From contig JABFRP010000004.1 in the NCBI GenBank assembly GCA_013141115.1, forward strand, positions 62,001 through 126,000: a stretch of DNA of 64,000 nt, read 5' to 3'. The position numbers were made by a program, and so were the translations under genes. Below the pieces are notes generated by a model, which was given only the letters and a program-made list of their open reading frames with translations, made no database searches and was not told the DNA's origin. This DNA comes from Ferruginibacter sp. Lineage in GTDB: Bacteria; Bacteroidota; Bacteroidia; Chitinophagales; Chitinophagaceae. Each line of letters starts with the position of its first letter. Within the stretch, counting starts at the first letter, position 1. Shown piece by piece: positions 32,408-40,879 of this stretch.

Positions 32408-33949
32408 TTATTTCTTCCCCAAATACTTTTGCTGCGTCACCTCCTGCACTGCCACACCACTAATTTTACTTTCCAGCCAGCTTATCACATCCAAGTACAT
32501 AAAGGCCCGAGTTTCAAAAGGCTTGTGTTCAAACTGTTTTAATTTATGCAGCAGCTTTTCAAATTCAGGTTTTAATTTATTGGGCGGCAGGCTTAGTGCT
32601 TTGCGTAAAAATTTAAACATCTCTTCTTCCACTACACTCAGGTTATGCATTTTGGCCATAAAGCGATACACCGATTTGGCCAGGTATTCCAACAATTGAA
32701 AATTGCCTAATTCGTAGTGAGCAATCAGGTGCAGCAGTCGGGCATAACATTGCAGGTCGTTACGCAGGTCAACTTTCCAGTTGATGATCTTGTTGAGGTA
32801 ATCTATTGTAGTTTCAAAATCACCGGCACCAAAATACATGCAGGCAATTTTGTAATAAATAACTAAAATGCGGTGACGGTCTAAGTAGATCTCGTATTCT
32901 TTTAGTTTGGCTTCAATGCCTTCTATCAACAGTAAACCTTCAGAAAATTTACCGCTGATAAAATGTTTATTCAACAAAGAAATAGTGTAATAAATAAAAC
33001 ACTGAATTAAATTATTCTGATTTTGTTGTACCGTTTTACTGTTGGCAAATTGCTCAAATTTTTCTAAAGTATCATTTAGTTTTTGGTAATTACCTAAGTT
33101 AAAATGCGAACCCATCAGGTTGTGCATGCCTTTAATGTAATGACCACTTTCAATTACGATCATGTAGGGCTCTTCTTCAAAAATATCCACCCATTTTTGG
33201 GTATAGCGGTAGTACTGCAAAAAATCCTGGCGTATAAAAGCCTTCCAGCAATAACATTGGTACAGGTATAGTTTTTCGTAAAAACCATTCAGTTGTTGCA
33301 CATTGGCCGGCAGGTTATCGTTAAGAAAATTCTTCACCGCTTCCTCTTCTTCATCATCTCTTGCAAAACCATTTTTTATGTACCAACCATACAATTGCAA
33401 AGCCAAATTACTGAGTTTGGATACGGCCGATAAATAATCATTAACCTCATCCGCTTCTTTACTTAATTCTTCGGCACGGTTCTTCAGGCTTCGGGTAATG
33501 TACAGACCTTCAATTTTTTTTTCAAAAAAAAGTGCCTGTTGCAAATACGTGAGTTGATTAAAGCTTTTTGCCTGTTCTTTCATTTTATCCAGCACCTTCA
33601 GGCTTTGCAGGTACAGCCCTTTGTTGTATAAAATACGGGCATAATCCATCTGCTCATGCAACTGAATATCAATGTTGCTTTCGTCGTTGATGAGCCGAAG
33701 GCTTGATAAAATTTGTTTATATAAATAAGCTTTAAGATTGGAAAGCTGTTGCTTTTTAATGCCCTTGTTTTTCTTCAGCAACATGGCCTCATCGTAAAAA
33801 TCCATTTTATCCAGGGCATCAAATAATTGCACAATTTTTAGTTCCTCCGAAGCCGTGGTTCGGTTGATATACAGCTTAAAATTCCGCTTTTCGCTCTTGC
33901 CCAGCGATTTTATCAGTTGAAATAAGGTATCTGTATGTCGGTTGGGCAT
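32408..33949 (-). CDS. Large helical-repeat protein of unknown function
   Basis: A 513-residue, almost entirely alpha-helical protein without a signal peptide. Repeated helix pairs such as ILYNKGLYLQSLKVLDKMKEQAKSF, HFNLGNYQKLNDTLEKFEQFANS and ACMYFGAGDFETTIDYLNKIINW have the Ala/Gly/Leu spacing of divergent TPR repeats, so it is probably a scaffold or regulatory protein. The N-terminus TLFQLIKSLGKSEKRNFKLYIN is distinctive and I associate it with a conserved group of hypothetical Bacteroidota proteins, though no function is known. GC content is normal, unlike the island gene downstream. It is divergent from leuA. Confidence 0.6.
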   Translation of the reverse strand: MPNRHTDTLFQLIKSLGKSEKRNFKLYINRTTASEELKIVQLFDALDKMDFYDEAMLLKKNKGIKKQQLSNLKAYLYKQILSSLRLINDESNIDIQLHEQMDYARILYNKGLYLQSLKVLDKMKEQAKSFNQLTYLQQALFFEKKIEGLYITRSLKNRAEELSKEADEVNDYLSAVSKLSNLALQLYGWYIKNGFARDDEEEEAVKNFLNDNLPANVQQLNGFYEKLYLYQCYCWKAFIRQDFLQYYRYTQKWVDIFEEEPYMIVIESGHYIKGMHNLMGSHFNLGNYQKLNDTLEKFEQFANSKTVQQNQNNLIQCFIYYTISLLNKHFISGKFSEGLLLIEGIEAKLKEYEIYLDRHRILVIYYKIACMYFGAGDFETTIDYLNKIINWKVDLRNDLQCYARLLHLIAHYELGNFQLLEYLAKSVYRFMAKMHNLSVVEEEMFKFLRKALSLPPNKLKPEFEKLLHKLKQFEHKPFETRAFMYLDVISWLESKISGVAVQEVTQQKYLGKK

Positions 33950-34125
33950 CGTAATTGAAAATCTTTTAAAGTCAATACAGGAAAGGGTTTTGGCGAAAAT
34001 CGGGGGCTTATAAGGCGTATTAACCCTGTGCTTTTGATTTTCTGCTGAGCTGCCTGTAGAGTAAATTTATGCCGAAGTTGTTATTAAAGAAAAATAACCT
34101 TCAGTTTTTATAAATCATTTTAGCT

Positions 34126-35298
34126 ATGCCAGGCGACAAAATTCACATTTTCGACACAACTTTAAGGGACGGAGAACAGGTTCCCGGCTGCAAATTGGTC
34201 AGCAGCGAAAAAATAGCGTTGGCGCTAAAACTGGAAGAATTAGGTGTAGATATTATTGAAGCTGGTTTTCCTATCAGTAGTCCCGGCGATTTTGCCTCGG
34301 TTACCGAAATTTCTAAGTTAATAACTAAAGCAACTGTTTGTGCATTAAGCCGTGCAGTGCAAAAAGATATTGAAGCAGCAGGCGAAGCCATAAAATTTGC
34401 AAAGCGCCCAAGAATACATACCGGCATTGGTACTTCCGATTCTCATATCAAAGCAAAATTCAATGCCACACAAGATGAAATATTAGAAAGAGCAATCCAG
34501 TGTGTAAAGTGGGCTAGGAATTTTACCGATGATGTTGAGTTTTATGCAGAAGATGCTGGAAGAACAGAAAATGGATATTTGGCAAGAGTAATAGAAGCCG
34601 TAATAAAAGCAGGTGCAACAACTGTAAACATTCCTGATACAACAGGCTATTGTTTACCGCACCAGTACGGCGAAAAAATTGCTTACCTGGTTAACAACGT
34701 TCCTAATATTGATAAAGCCATCATCAGTTGTCATTGCCACAACGATTTAGGATTGGCAACAGCCAATAGCATTGCAGGTGTTATTGCAGGTGCAAGACAA
34801 ATTGAGTGTACTATTAATGGACTGGGTGAAAGAGCGGGTAATACTTCGTTGGAAGAAGTGGTGATGGTAATTAAACAACACAAAGAATTAGGTTTATATA
34901 CAGATATTAATGCTACGTTGTTGAACCCGATGAGCCGTTTGGTGAGTGATACGATGCGTATGCCGGTGCAACCTAATAAAGCTATTGTAGGGTCAAATGC
35001 TTTTTCTCATTCATCAGGTATCCACCAGGATGGATTTTTAAAAGATACCAGCACTTACGAAATAATTGCACCAGAAGAAGTGGGAGCGGATAGTTCAAAA
35101 ATTGTACTAACGGCTCGTAGTGGCCGCAGCGCATTGGCACACCGTTTTCAAAAATTAAATTTTCAGTTTGACAGAAATGATATTGATGTTTTATACGAAC
35201 ATTTTACTCAGATAGCTGATAGTAAAAAGGAAGTGGACGATAACGATCTTGCTCATATGGCGCTAAACCATCAACAAAAGACATTGGCTACGGCTTAA
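34126..35298 (+). CDS. leuA: 2-isopropylmalate synthase, short form
   Basis: A 390-residue enzyme condensing acetyl-CoA and 2-oxoisovalerate in the first committed step of leucine synthesis. The catalytic TIM barrel is intact: HIFDTTLRDGEQVPGC at the N-terminus (metal and substrate binding), SCHCHNDLGLATANS with the metal histidines, and NGLGERAGNTSLEEVV. The FSHSSGIHQDGFLKD linker region is also present. The protein stops about 130 residues before the end of E. coli LeuA, so it lacks the C-terminal leucine-binding regulatory domain. That implies no classical allosteric inhibition. It starts the leuACDB cluster; the 176-bp upstream spacer has no clear promoter. Confidence 0.93.
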   Translation: MPGDKIHIFDTTLRDGEQVPGCKLVSSEKIALALKLEELGVDIIEAGFPISSPGDFASVTEISKLITKATVCALSRAVQKDIEAAGEAIKFAKRPRIHTGIGTSDSHIKAKFNATQDEILERAIQCVKWARNFTDDVEFYAEDAGRTENGYLARVIEAVIKAGATTVNIPDTTGYCLPHQYGEKIAYLVNNVPNIDKAIISCHCHNDLGLATANSIAGVIAGARQIECTINGLGERAGNTSLEEVVMVIKQHKELGLYTDINATLLNPMSRLVSDTMRMPVQPNKAIVGSNAFSHSSGIHQDGFLKDTSTYEIIAPEEVGADSSKIVLTARSGRSALAHRFQKLNFQFDRNDIDVLYEHFTQIADSKKEVDDNDLAHMALNHQQKTLATA

Positions 35299-35372
35299 TT
35301 CTTTCTCATGCGTTTTAGTTTAGTTTTAGTTTAGTGGTGGGGGATTGTCCCCCACTCTTTTAAAAAAAAGAA

Positions 35373-36776
35373 ATGGCACAAACATTATTTGATAAAATCT
35401 GGAATACACACATCGTAAAAAATATCGAGGGCGGACCAGCTGTTTTATATATCGACAAACATTTCATTCATGAAGTAACCAGCCCGCAGGCCTTTACCGG
35501 ATTAAATAAAAGAGGTATTAAAGTCTTTCGTCCCCAACAAACTATTGCAACAGCTGATCATAATGTACCTACATTAAATCAGCATTTACCTATTAAAGAA
35601 GAATTAGGAAGATTACAGGTTGAAGCATTAATAAAAAATTGTGCCGAACATAGGGTTGAATTATACGGACTGGGGCATCCCTTCCAGGGTATTGTGCATG
35701 TAATTGGACCCGAGTTGGGCATTACGCAACCGGGCAATACCATTGTGTGTGGCGACTCACACACCAGCACACACGGTGCATTTGGTGCCATTGCATTTGG
35801 TATTGGTACCAGCGAAGTGGAAATGGTTTTATCAACACAATGTTTAATGCAGACCAAACCAAAATTAATGCGCATTAACATTGAAGGCGAATTAAAAAAT
35901 GGAGTAGTATCCAAAGATATTGTGCTATATATCCTTTCAAAAATTACTGCGAGTGGTGCTACTGGCTATGCTGTAGAGTTTGCCGGTAGCGCTATCCGCA
36001 GTTTAAGTATGGAAGCAAGAATGACCATTTGCAATATGAGTATTGAAATGGGGGCGAGATGTGGTATGATAGCCCCAGATGAAACTACTTTCAGTTATGT
36101 CAAAGGCAGAAAATTTGCACCAACAGGAGCAGCGTGGGATAAAAAATTAGCCTACTGGAAAACATTGTTTACCGATGCGACCGCAACGTTTGATAAAGAA
36201 ATTACATTGGATGCTGCAGACATTACGCCAATGATAACTTATGGTACTAACCCCGGAATGGGCATTGGTGTAAATGAAAATATTCCAACAGTTGCTCAAG
36301 TGCATGATAACGATAGATCAGGGTTAGAAAAATCTTTGGCTTATATGGGATTGCAGCAAGGCCATCCTATTAAAGGGCAAAAAATTGATTATGTTTTTAT
36401 TGGCAGTTGTACCAACTCACGAATAGAAGACTTGAGAATGGTGGCCAGCTTTGTAAAAGGAAAACATAAAGCCGATAATGTGGAAGTATGGATAGTGCCG
36501 GGAAGTAAACAAGTAGAAAAACAAGCCATTGAAGAAGGTATTGATAAAGTTTTTGAAGCCGCAGGTTTTCAATTACGTCAGCCAGGCTGTTCGGCTTGTT
36601 TAGGTATGAATGAAGATAAAATTCCTGCAGGTAAATATTGCATTAGCACCAGCAATAGAAATTTTGAAGGCAGACAAGGTGCAGGTGCAAGAACATTATT
36701 AGCAAGTCCTTTATCTGCAGCAGCTGCTGCGGTTACAGGATTTGTTGCCGATGTAAGAGAATTTATGAATAATTAA
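35373..36776 (+). CDS. leuC: 3-isopropylmalate dehydratase, large subunit
   Basis: A 467-residue aconitase-family subunit that, with LeuD, isomerises 2- to 3-isopropylmalate. It starts with TLFDKIWNTHIV and contains CGDSHTSTHGAFGAIAFGIGTSEVEMVL, the substrate/cluster region, and the three Fe-S ligands in IGSCTNSR and PGCSACLGMN. Length is as in E. coli LeuC (466). It lies 74 bp after leuA and 63 bp before leuD. The spacer to leuD (36780-36839) has a degenerate 'actcac' repeat of no obvious function. Confidence 0.96.
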   Translation: MAQTLFDKIWNTHIVKNIEGGPAVLYIDKHFIHEVTSPQAFTGLNKRGIKVFRPQQTIATADHNVPTLNQHLPIKEELGRLQVEALIKNCAEHRVELYGLGHPFQGIVHVIGPELGITQPGNTIVCGDSHTSTHGAFGAIAFGIGTSEVEMVLSTQCLMQTKPKLMRINIEGELKNGVVSKDIVLYILSKITASGATGYAVEFAGSAIRSLSMEARMTICNMSIEMGARCGMIAPDETTFSYVKGRKFAPTGAAWDKKLAYWKTLFTDATATFDKEITLDAADITPMITYGTNPGMGIGVNENIPTVAQVHDNDRSGLEKSLAYMGLQQGHPIKGQKIDYVFIGSCTNSRIEDLRMVASFVKGKHKADNVEVWIVPGSKQVEKQAIEEGIDKVFEAAGFQLRQPGCSACLGMNEDKIPAGKYCISTSNRNFEGRQGAGARTLLASPLSAAAAAVTGFVADVREFMNN

Positions 36777-36839
36777 AAATTAATAGTTACGATGAGTAAT
36801 GAGTAGTAAACTCTCCACTCACGTCTCACCACTCACGCA

Positions 36840-37427
36840 ATGAAAGAAGGATTTAAAAATATCACCAGCCGGTTTGTTCCACTACAAAATGAAAATGTGG
36901 ATACAGACCAGATCATTCCTGCAAGGTTTTTAAAAGCCACTACCAAAGATGGTTTTGGTAAAAATTTGTTTAGAGACTGGCGTTATGAAAATGATAATGA
37001 GGCAACTCCAAAAATTGATTTCGTTTTAAATCAACCACAATACAAAGGCGATATTTTAGTAGCAGGTAAAAATTTCGGTTGCGGTTCTTCAAGAGAACAT
37101 GCGGCATGGTCGATAGTGGATTATGGATTTAAAGTTGTAGTGAGCAGTTTCTTTGCAGATATTTTTAAGAACAATGCATTGAACAATGGCTTGTTACCAA
37201 TAACAGTATCGGAAGATTTTGTACAAAAAATATTTGCACAAACAAACGAGGCCACGCTTTCTGTTGACCTTGAAGCACAAACCATAACTATTGATGCAAC
37301 TGGCGAGAAAGAAAGTTTTGAGATCAATGCCTATAAAAAAACCTGCATGATCAATGGGTATGATGATATTGATTACCTGATCAACAGCATTGGTGAAATA
37401 GAAAATTTTGAAAAACAATCCGTATAA
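36840..37427 (+). CDS. leuD: 3-isopropylmalate dehydratase, small subunit
   Basis: A 195-residue swivelling-domain subunit of isopropylmalate isomerase. Diagnostic segments: NENVDTDQIIPARFLK, GKNFGCGSSREHAAWSIVDYGFKVVVSSFFADIFKNNALNNGLLPI, which carries the GSSREHA active-site motif. Length matches LeuD. It is followed by leuB after 6 bp, so the two are translationally close and certainly cotranscribed with leuC. Confidence 0.96.
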   Translation: MKEGFKNITSRFVPLQNENVDTDQIIPARFLKATTKDGFGKNLFRDWRYENDNEATPKIDFVLNQPQYKGDILVAGKNFGCGSSREHAAWSIVDYGFKVVVSSFFADIFKNNALNNGLLPITVSEDFVQKIFAQTNEATLSVDLEAQTITIDATGEKESFEINAYKKTCMINGYDDIDYLINSIGEIENFEKQSV

Positions 37428-37433
37428 TAATTT

Positions 37434-38555
37434 ATGAGTCTTAAAAAAAACATAGCAGTAATTGAAGGCGACGGCATTGGGCCGGAAGTAACTAAACAAT
37501 CAGTAAAAGTATTGAATGCTATTGCCGATCAGTTTGGGCATGAGTTTTCTTATAAGTATTGTTTATTAGGTGCAGATGCTATCGACAAAACAGGAACACC
37601 TTTGCCGGAAGAAACTATCGACATCTGCTTAGACAGTGATGCAATATTATTTGGTGCTATTGGCCATCCAAAATACGATAATGATCCAAGTGCTAAAGTA
37701 AGGCCGGAGCAAGGGTTACTGGGTATCAGAAAAGCGTTACAGTTGTTTGCCAATATTCGTCCAATTACCACCTACTCTTCTTTACATCATTTGTCGCCGC
37801 TAAAAACTAAAAATATAGAAGGGGTTGATTTTATCATCTTCAGGGAACTGACGGGTGGTATTTATTTTGGTAAGAAGGAAATTAATGCAGAGCAAACTGT
37901 TGCTTCTGACGATTGTACTTATACCAAAGAAGAGATTGAGAGAGTAGCACACCTGGCTTTTCAATCGGCACAAACAAGAAAGAAAAAATTAACGCTGGTG
38001 GATAAAGCAAATGTTTTGGAAACATCCAGGCTTTGGAGAAAAGTAGTGAAAGATCTGGCTGCTCAATATCCTGATGTGGCTTTAGATTTTTTATTTGTTG
38101 ATAATGCAGCCATGCAGATCATTTTAAATCCAAAACAATTTGACGTAATACTTACCGAAAATATGTTTGGCGATATCATCAGCGATGAAGCCAGCGTGAT
38201 CAGTGGTTCGTTAGGTTTACTACCGTCTGCATCTGTAGGAAATAAAACGGCATTGTTTGAACCCATTCATGGTTCATACCCGCAGGCAACCGGAAAAGAT
38301 ATTGCTAATCCCATCGGTTCTATTTTATCTGCAGCAATGTTGCTGGATTATTTTGAATTAAGAGAAGAAGCGGCATTGGTAAGAGAAGCGGTAGAGTGGA
38401 CATTGGCCAACCAGTTTGTTACCAAAGATATTGAGCCGATCAATTTTTATTTCACCAGTACCATTGGAGAACTGATCAGTGATTATATCGGTAACAAAAT
38501 TCCGGGCAGACTGAATAAAGAAAATATTGAGTTGAGAAAATCGACTATTATATAA
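37434..38555 (+). CDS. leuB: 3-isopropylmalate dehydrogenase
   Basis: A 373-residue NAD-dependent decarboxylating dehydrogenase producing 2-oxoisocaproate. Recognisable parts: AVIEGDGIGPEVTKQSVKVL, RPEQGLLGIRKALQLFANIRP (substrate arginines), ELTGGIYFG (catalytic Tyr in YFG), FVDNAAMQIILNPKQFDVILTENMFGDIISDEASVISGSLGLLPSAS (metal-binding aspartates), and GSYPQATGKDIANPIG near the C-terminus. It ends the leu cluster. No terminator is seen directly after it; instead the ilv promoter, leader peptide and attenuator follow within 100-300 bp. Confidence 0.95.
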   Translation: MSLKKNIAVIEGDGIGPEVTKQSVKVLNAIADQFGHEFSYKYCLLGADAIDKTGTPLPEETIDICLDSDAILFGAIGHPKYDNDPSAKVRPEQGLLGIRKALQLFANIRPITTYSSLHHLSPLKTKNIEGVDFIIFRELTGGIYFGKKEINAEQTVASDDCTYTKEEIERVAHLAFQSAQTRKKKLTLVDKANVLETSRLWRKVVKDLAAQYPDVALDFLFVDNAAMQIILNPKQFDVILTENMFGDIISDEASVISGSLGLLPSASVGNKTALFEPIHGSYPQATGKDIANPIGSILSAAMLLDYFELREEAALVREAVEWTLANQFVTKDIEPINFYFTSTIGELISDYIGNKIPGRLNKENIELRKSTII

Positions 38556-38595
38556 TTATTGTATTGCACCGTTGGTGCTATATACGAATTGGGCT

Positions 38596-38622
38596 TTAAC
38601 GATTGCATGCTATTTGAACAAC
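38596..38622 (+). repeat. Short gene-end repeat, copy 1
   Basis: TTAACGATTGCATGC followed by TATTTGAACAAC, about 40 bp after the leuB stop. Near-identical sequences follow ilvA (46492-46514) and, inverted, the porin gene (55644-55671). Confidence 0.5.
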
Positions 38623-38639
38623 AAAAAAATAACTAGTTC

Positions 38640-38671
38640 TTTGGTTTTTATTTTTAGTATGGGTATATTTG
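38640..38671 (+). promoter_or_regulatory. Promoter of the ilv leader/ilvD operon
   Basis: TTTG at 38640-38643 and TATATTTG at 38664-38671 are separated by 20 bp, an exact match to the Bacteroidota sigma-A promoter (TTTG-N19-21-TAnnTTTG). Predicted start near 38678, about 10 nt before the leader-peptide ATG. Confidence 0.78.
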
Positions 38672-38688
38672 TGTAATAACATTCCTTT

Positions 38689-38793
38689 ATGTTGAGCAAC
38701 AAATTTAATAATGTCATTACAAAAATCGGAGTAATTATTATTGCGATCGTCATTATTATACCTGCACTGCATGGAGGAGGAACAAGCTTATAA
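38689..38793 (+). CDS. ilvL: ilv operon leader peptide (Ile/Val-rich attenuator peptide)
   Basis: A 34-residue ORF between leuB and ilvD. Codons 13-24 encode I-G-V-I-I-I-A-I-V-I-I-I: eight Ile and two Val in twelve codons, then PALHGGGTSL. This resembles the E. coli IlvL leader (VVVIIIPP). A strong Rho-independent terminator begins 21 nt after the stop, and the Gly codons (38773-38780) can pair with its 5' arm. Slow translation of the Ile/Val run for lack of charged tRNA should free these Gly codons, form an antiterminator and let polymerase into ilvD. Too short for ordinary gene prediction. The ORF and hairpins are seen directly; the mechanism is inferred from enterobacterial ilv attenuation. 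Confidence 0.85.
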   Translation: MLSNKFNNVITKIGVIIIAIVIIIPALHGGGTSL

Positions 38794-38814
38794 AATAAAA
38801 TTAAAAATATACAG

Positions 38815-38849
38815 CGACCCGCCTCCAAAAAGGTGGGTCGTTTTTTTTT
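38815..38849 (+). terminator. Rho-independent attenuator of the ilv operon
   Basis: Stem CGACCCGCCT (38815-38824) with AGGTGGGTCG (38831-38840), ten pairs including one G-T, loop CCAAAA, then nine T. An alternative antiterminator pairs 38772-38780 with 38819-38827 (eight of nine positions), destroying the terminator's 5' arm. It sits between leader peptide and ilvD. Confidence 0.9.
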
Positions 38850-38861
38850 GACCTCACCTAT

Positions 38862-39130
38862 CCTCTCCTGCAGGAGAGGGAAATGGAGGAGAACTTAGCG
38901 AAGATGAACGTAGGGTGGGCACTCCTTAAGGGTGGCTTACCCCGCAAAGAAAAGTTAGAGGTTTCGGATTAGCTCCATAGGAGCTTAAGGTGGGTAGAAA
39001 AAATGTGAAACATTTTTTTAAAAGTCCCTTAGGGACGATAGGTGCTTTGGCAAAACATAATTAAAATTCAGTGAAGATATGTTGTTGAAGAGTGCCCACA
39101 GGGTCCTGCGGACGACGCCAATGAAGATCA
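38862..39130. repeat. Composite palindromic/homologous intergenic repeat upstream of ilvD
   Basis: Non-coding sequence between attenuator and ilvD. It contains an 18-bp palindrome (38862-38879), hairpins at 38971-38985, 39001-39015 and 39024-39036, and two blocks (38912-38954 and 39041-39130) clearly related to the sequence upstream of gltD (51132-51178 and 51198-51286). The hairpins lie in the part that the gltD copy lacks. It will be in the ilv mRNA leader. A further small hairpin, TCGCC-AAA-GGCGA (39167-39179), lies 9 bp before the ilvD ATG. Confidence 0.6.
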
Positions 39131-39188
39131 TTAAAGAAATATAGTTTGTTACAAAAGAAAAATAATTCGCCAAAGGCGATTCAAGAAG

Positions 39189-40868
39189 ATGGAATTAAAT
39201 AAATATTCGAAAGTATTAACGCAAGATGAAACACAACCGGCTGCACAAGCCATGCTGTACGGCATTGGGTTAACAGAAGAGGATTTGAAAAAACCACAGG
39301 TAGGCGTTTGCAGTATGGGGTACGATGGTAACACCTGTAATATGCATTTAAATGACCTGGCCAAAACTGTAAAGCAAGGTGTTTGGGATGCGGATATGGT
39401 GGGATTGATCTTTAACACTATTGGTATTAGTGATGGCATCAGCAATGGAACAGACGGTATGCGCTACAGTTTGGTAAGCCGTGATTTAATTGCCGACAGT
39501 ATTGAAGCGGTATGCGGTGGATTTTATTATGATGGCCTGATAGCCTTACCAGGTTGCGATAAAAATATGCCGGGTTCCATTATGGCAATGGGCAGGCTTA
39601 ACCGGCCTTCCATAATGGTGTACGGTGGCACCATTGATGCCGGGCATTATAAAGGAGAAGACCTGAATATTATTTCTGCATTTGAAGCCTTAGGAAAAAA
39701 ACTGGCAGGTACTATAACACCTGAAGATTTTAAAGAAGTGGTGAAGCACAGTTGCCCGGGTGCAGGTGCCTGCGGAGGTATGTACACGGCCAACACCATG
39801 GCCAGTGCAATTGAGGCATTAGGTATGAGCTTGCCTTATTCATCAAGTAATCCTGCCTTGAGTAATGACAAACAAAAAGAATGTTTAGATGCTGGTAAAG
39901 CAATAAAAATATTATTGGAAAAAGATATCAAGCCAAAAGATATCATGACGAAGAAAGCATTTGAAAATGCCATTACCAGCATTATGATATTTGGCGGAAG
40001 CACCAATGCGGTATTGCATTTAATTGCCATGGCAAAAAGCGTGGATGTTGATTTAACACAAGATGATTTTCAACGCATCAGCGATAAAACACCTGTGCTT
40101 GCAGATTTTAAACCGAGTGGAAAATATTTAATGCAGGAATTGCACCAGCATGGAGGTGTACCCGCAGTAATGAAATATTTATTGAGCAAAGGATTGTTAC
40201 ATGGCGATTGCCTTACCGTAACTGGAAAAACAGTAGCAGAAAATTTAAAAGATATTGAGCCAATAAATTTTGATACACAAAAAATTATTTTTCCTTTAGA
40301 AACGCCACTTAAAGCAACAGGTCATTTGCAAATATTGTACGGCAATCTTGCCGAAAAAGGCAGCGTAGCAAAGATTAGTGGTAAAGAAGGAGAAAAATTT
40401 GAAGGCCCTGCAAGAGTATTTGATGGTGAAAAAGATTTAGTGGCGGGCATAGCAAATGGAAGAGTGAAAAAAGGTGATGTGGTGGTAATAAAGAATGAAG
40501 GACCAAAAGGTGCACCTGGTATGCCGGAAATGTTAAAGCCCACTTCGGCTATTACCGGCGCAGGTTTAGGAAAAGATGTAGCCTTAATTACTGATGGAAG
40601 ATTTAGTGGCGGCTCTCATGGTTTTGTCGTCGGACATATAACACCCGAAGCTTATGAAGGTGGATTAATAGGATTGGTAGAAGATAATGATATTATTGAA
40701 CTGGATGCGGCGAAAAACAGGATCAACCTTAAAGTAAGCGAAGCAGTAATTGCAGAACGCAGAAAAAAATGGCAACAACCAGCTTTAAAAGTTACCAAAG
40801 GGGTTTTGTATAAATATGCACAATGCGTAAAAGATGCAAGCCAGGGTTGTGTAACTGATGAAGCTTAA
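39189..40868 (+). CDS. ilvD: Dihydroxy-acid dehydratase
   Basis: A 559-residue Fe-S dehydratase giving 2-oxoisovalerate and 2-oxo-3-methylvalerate, the last shared step before the transaminase in valine and isoleucine synthesis. Supporting motifs: VGVCSMGYDGNTCNMHL, CDKNMPGSIMAMGRLNRPSI, HSCPGAGACGGMYTANTMASAIEALG with the conserved CPGxGxCGGMYTANTM cluster region, and TDGRFSGGSHGFVVGHITPEA near the C-terminus. Length is typical. It is the first structural gene behind the ilv attenuator, with a leader of about 510 nt, and is followed by ilvB after 11 bp. Confidence 0.96.
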   Translation: MELNKYSKVLTQDETQPAAQAMLYGIGLTEEDLKKPQVGVCSMGYDGNTCNMHLNDLAKTVKQGVWDADMVGLIFNTIGISDGISNGTDGMRYSLVSRDLIADSIEAVCGGFYYDGLIALPGCDKNMPGSIMAMGRLNRPSIMVYGGTIDAGHYKGEDLNIISAFEALGKKLAGTITPEDFKEVVKHSCPGAGACGGMYTANTMASAIEALGMSLPYSSSNPALSNDKQKECLDAGKAIKILLEKDIKPKDIMTKKAFENAITSIMIFGGSTNAVLHLIAMAKSVDVDLTQDDFQRISDKTPVLADFKPSGKYLMQELHQHGGVPAVMKYLLSKGLLHGDCLTVTGKTVAENLKDIEPINFDTQKIIFPLETPLKATGHLQILYGNLAEKGSVAKISGKEGEKFEGPARVFDGEKDLVAGIANGRVKKGDVVVIKNEGPKGAPGMPEMLKPTSAITGAGLGKDVALITDGRFSGGSHGFVVGHITPEAYEGGLIGLVEDNDIIELDAAKNRINLKVSEAVIAERRKKWQQPALKVTKGVLYKYAQCVKDASQGCVTDEA

Positions 40869-40879
40869 AAATAAATGTT

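Noticed and set aside
34069..34113. Leu-rich short ORF (14 codons, five Leu) just before leuA, a possible leu leader peptide
   Set aside because: Only 12 nt separate its stop from the leuA ATG, so no attenuator can fit between; the Leu codons TTA/TTG are frequent in AT-rich DNA; and the nearest promoter-like box would start transcription inside it.
36780..36839. Degenerate 'actcac' repeats between leuC and leuD, possible CRISPR-like array
   Set aside because: Units are short, irregular and without spacers of constant length; no cas genes in the window.
38610..38828. 72-codon minus-strand ORF over the ilv leader region
   Set aside because: Antisense to a leader peptide and terminator that account for the sequence; no motifs.
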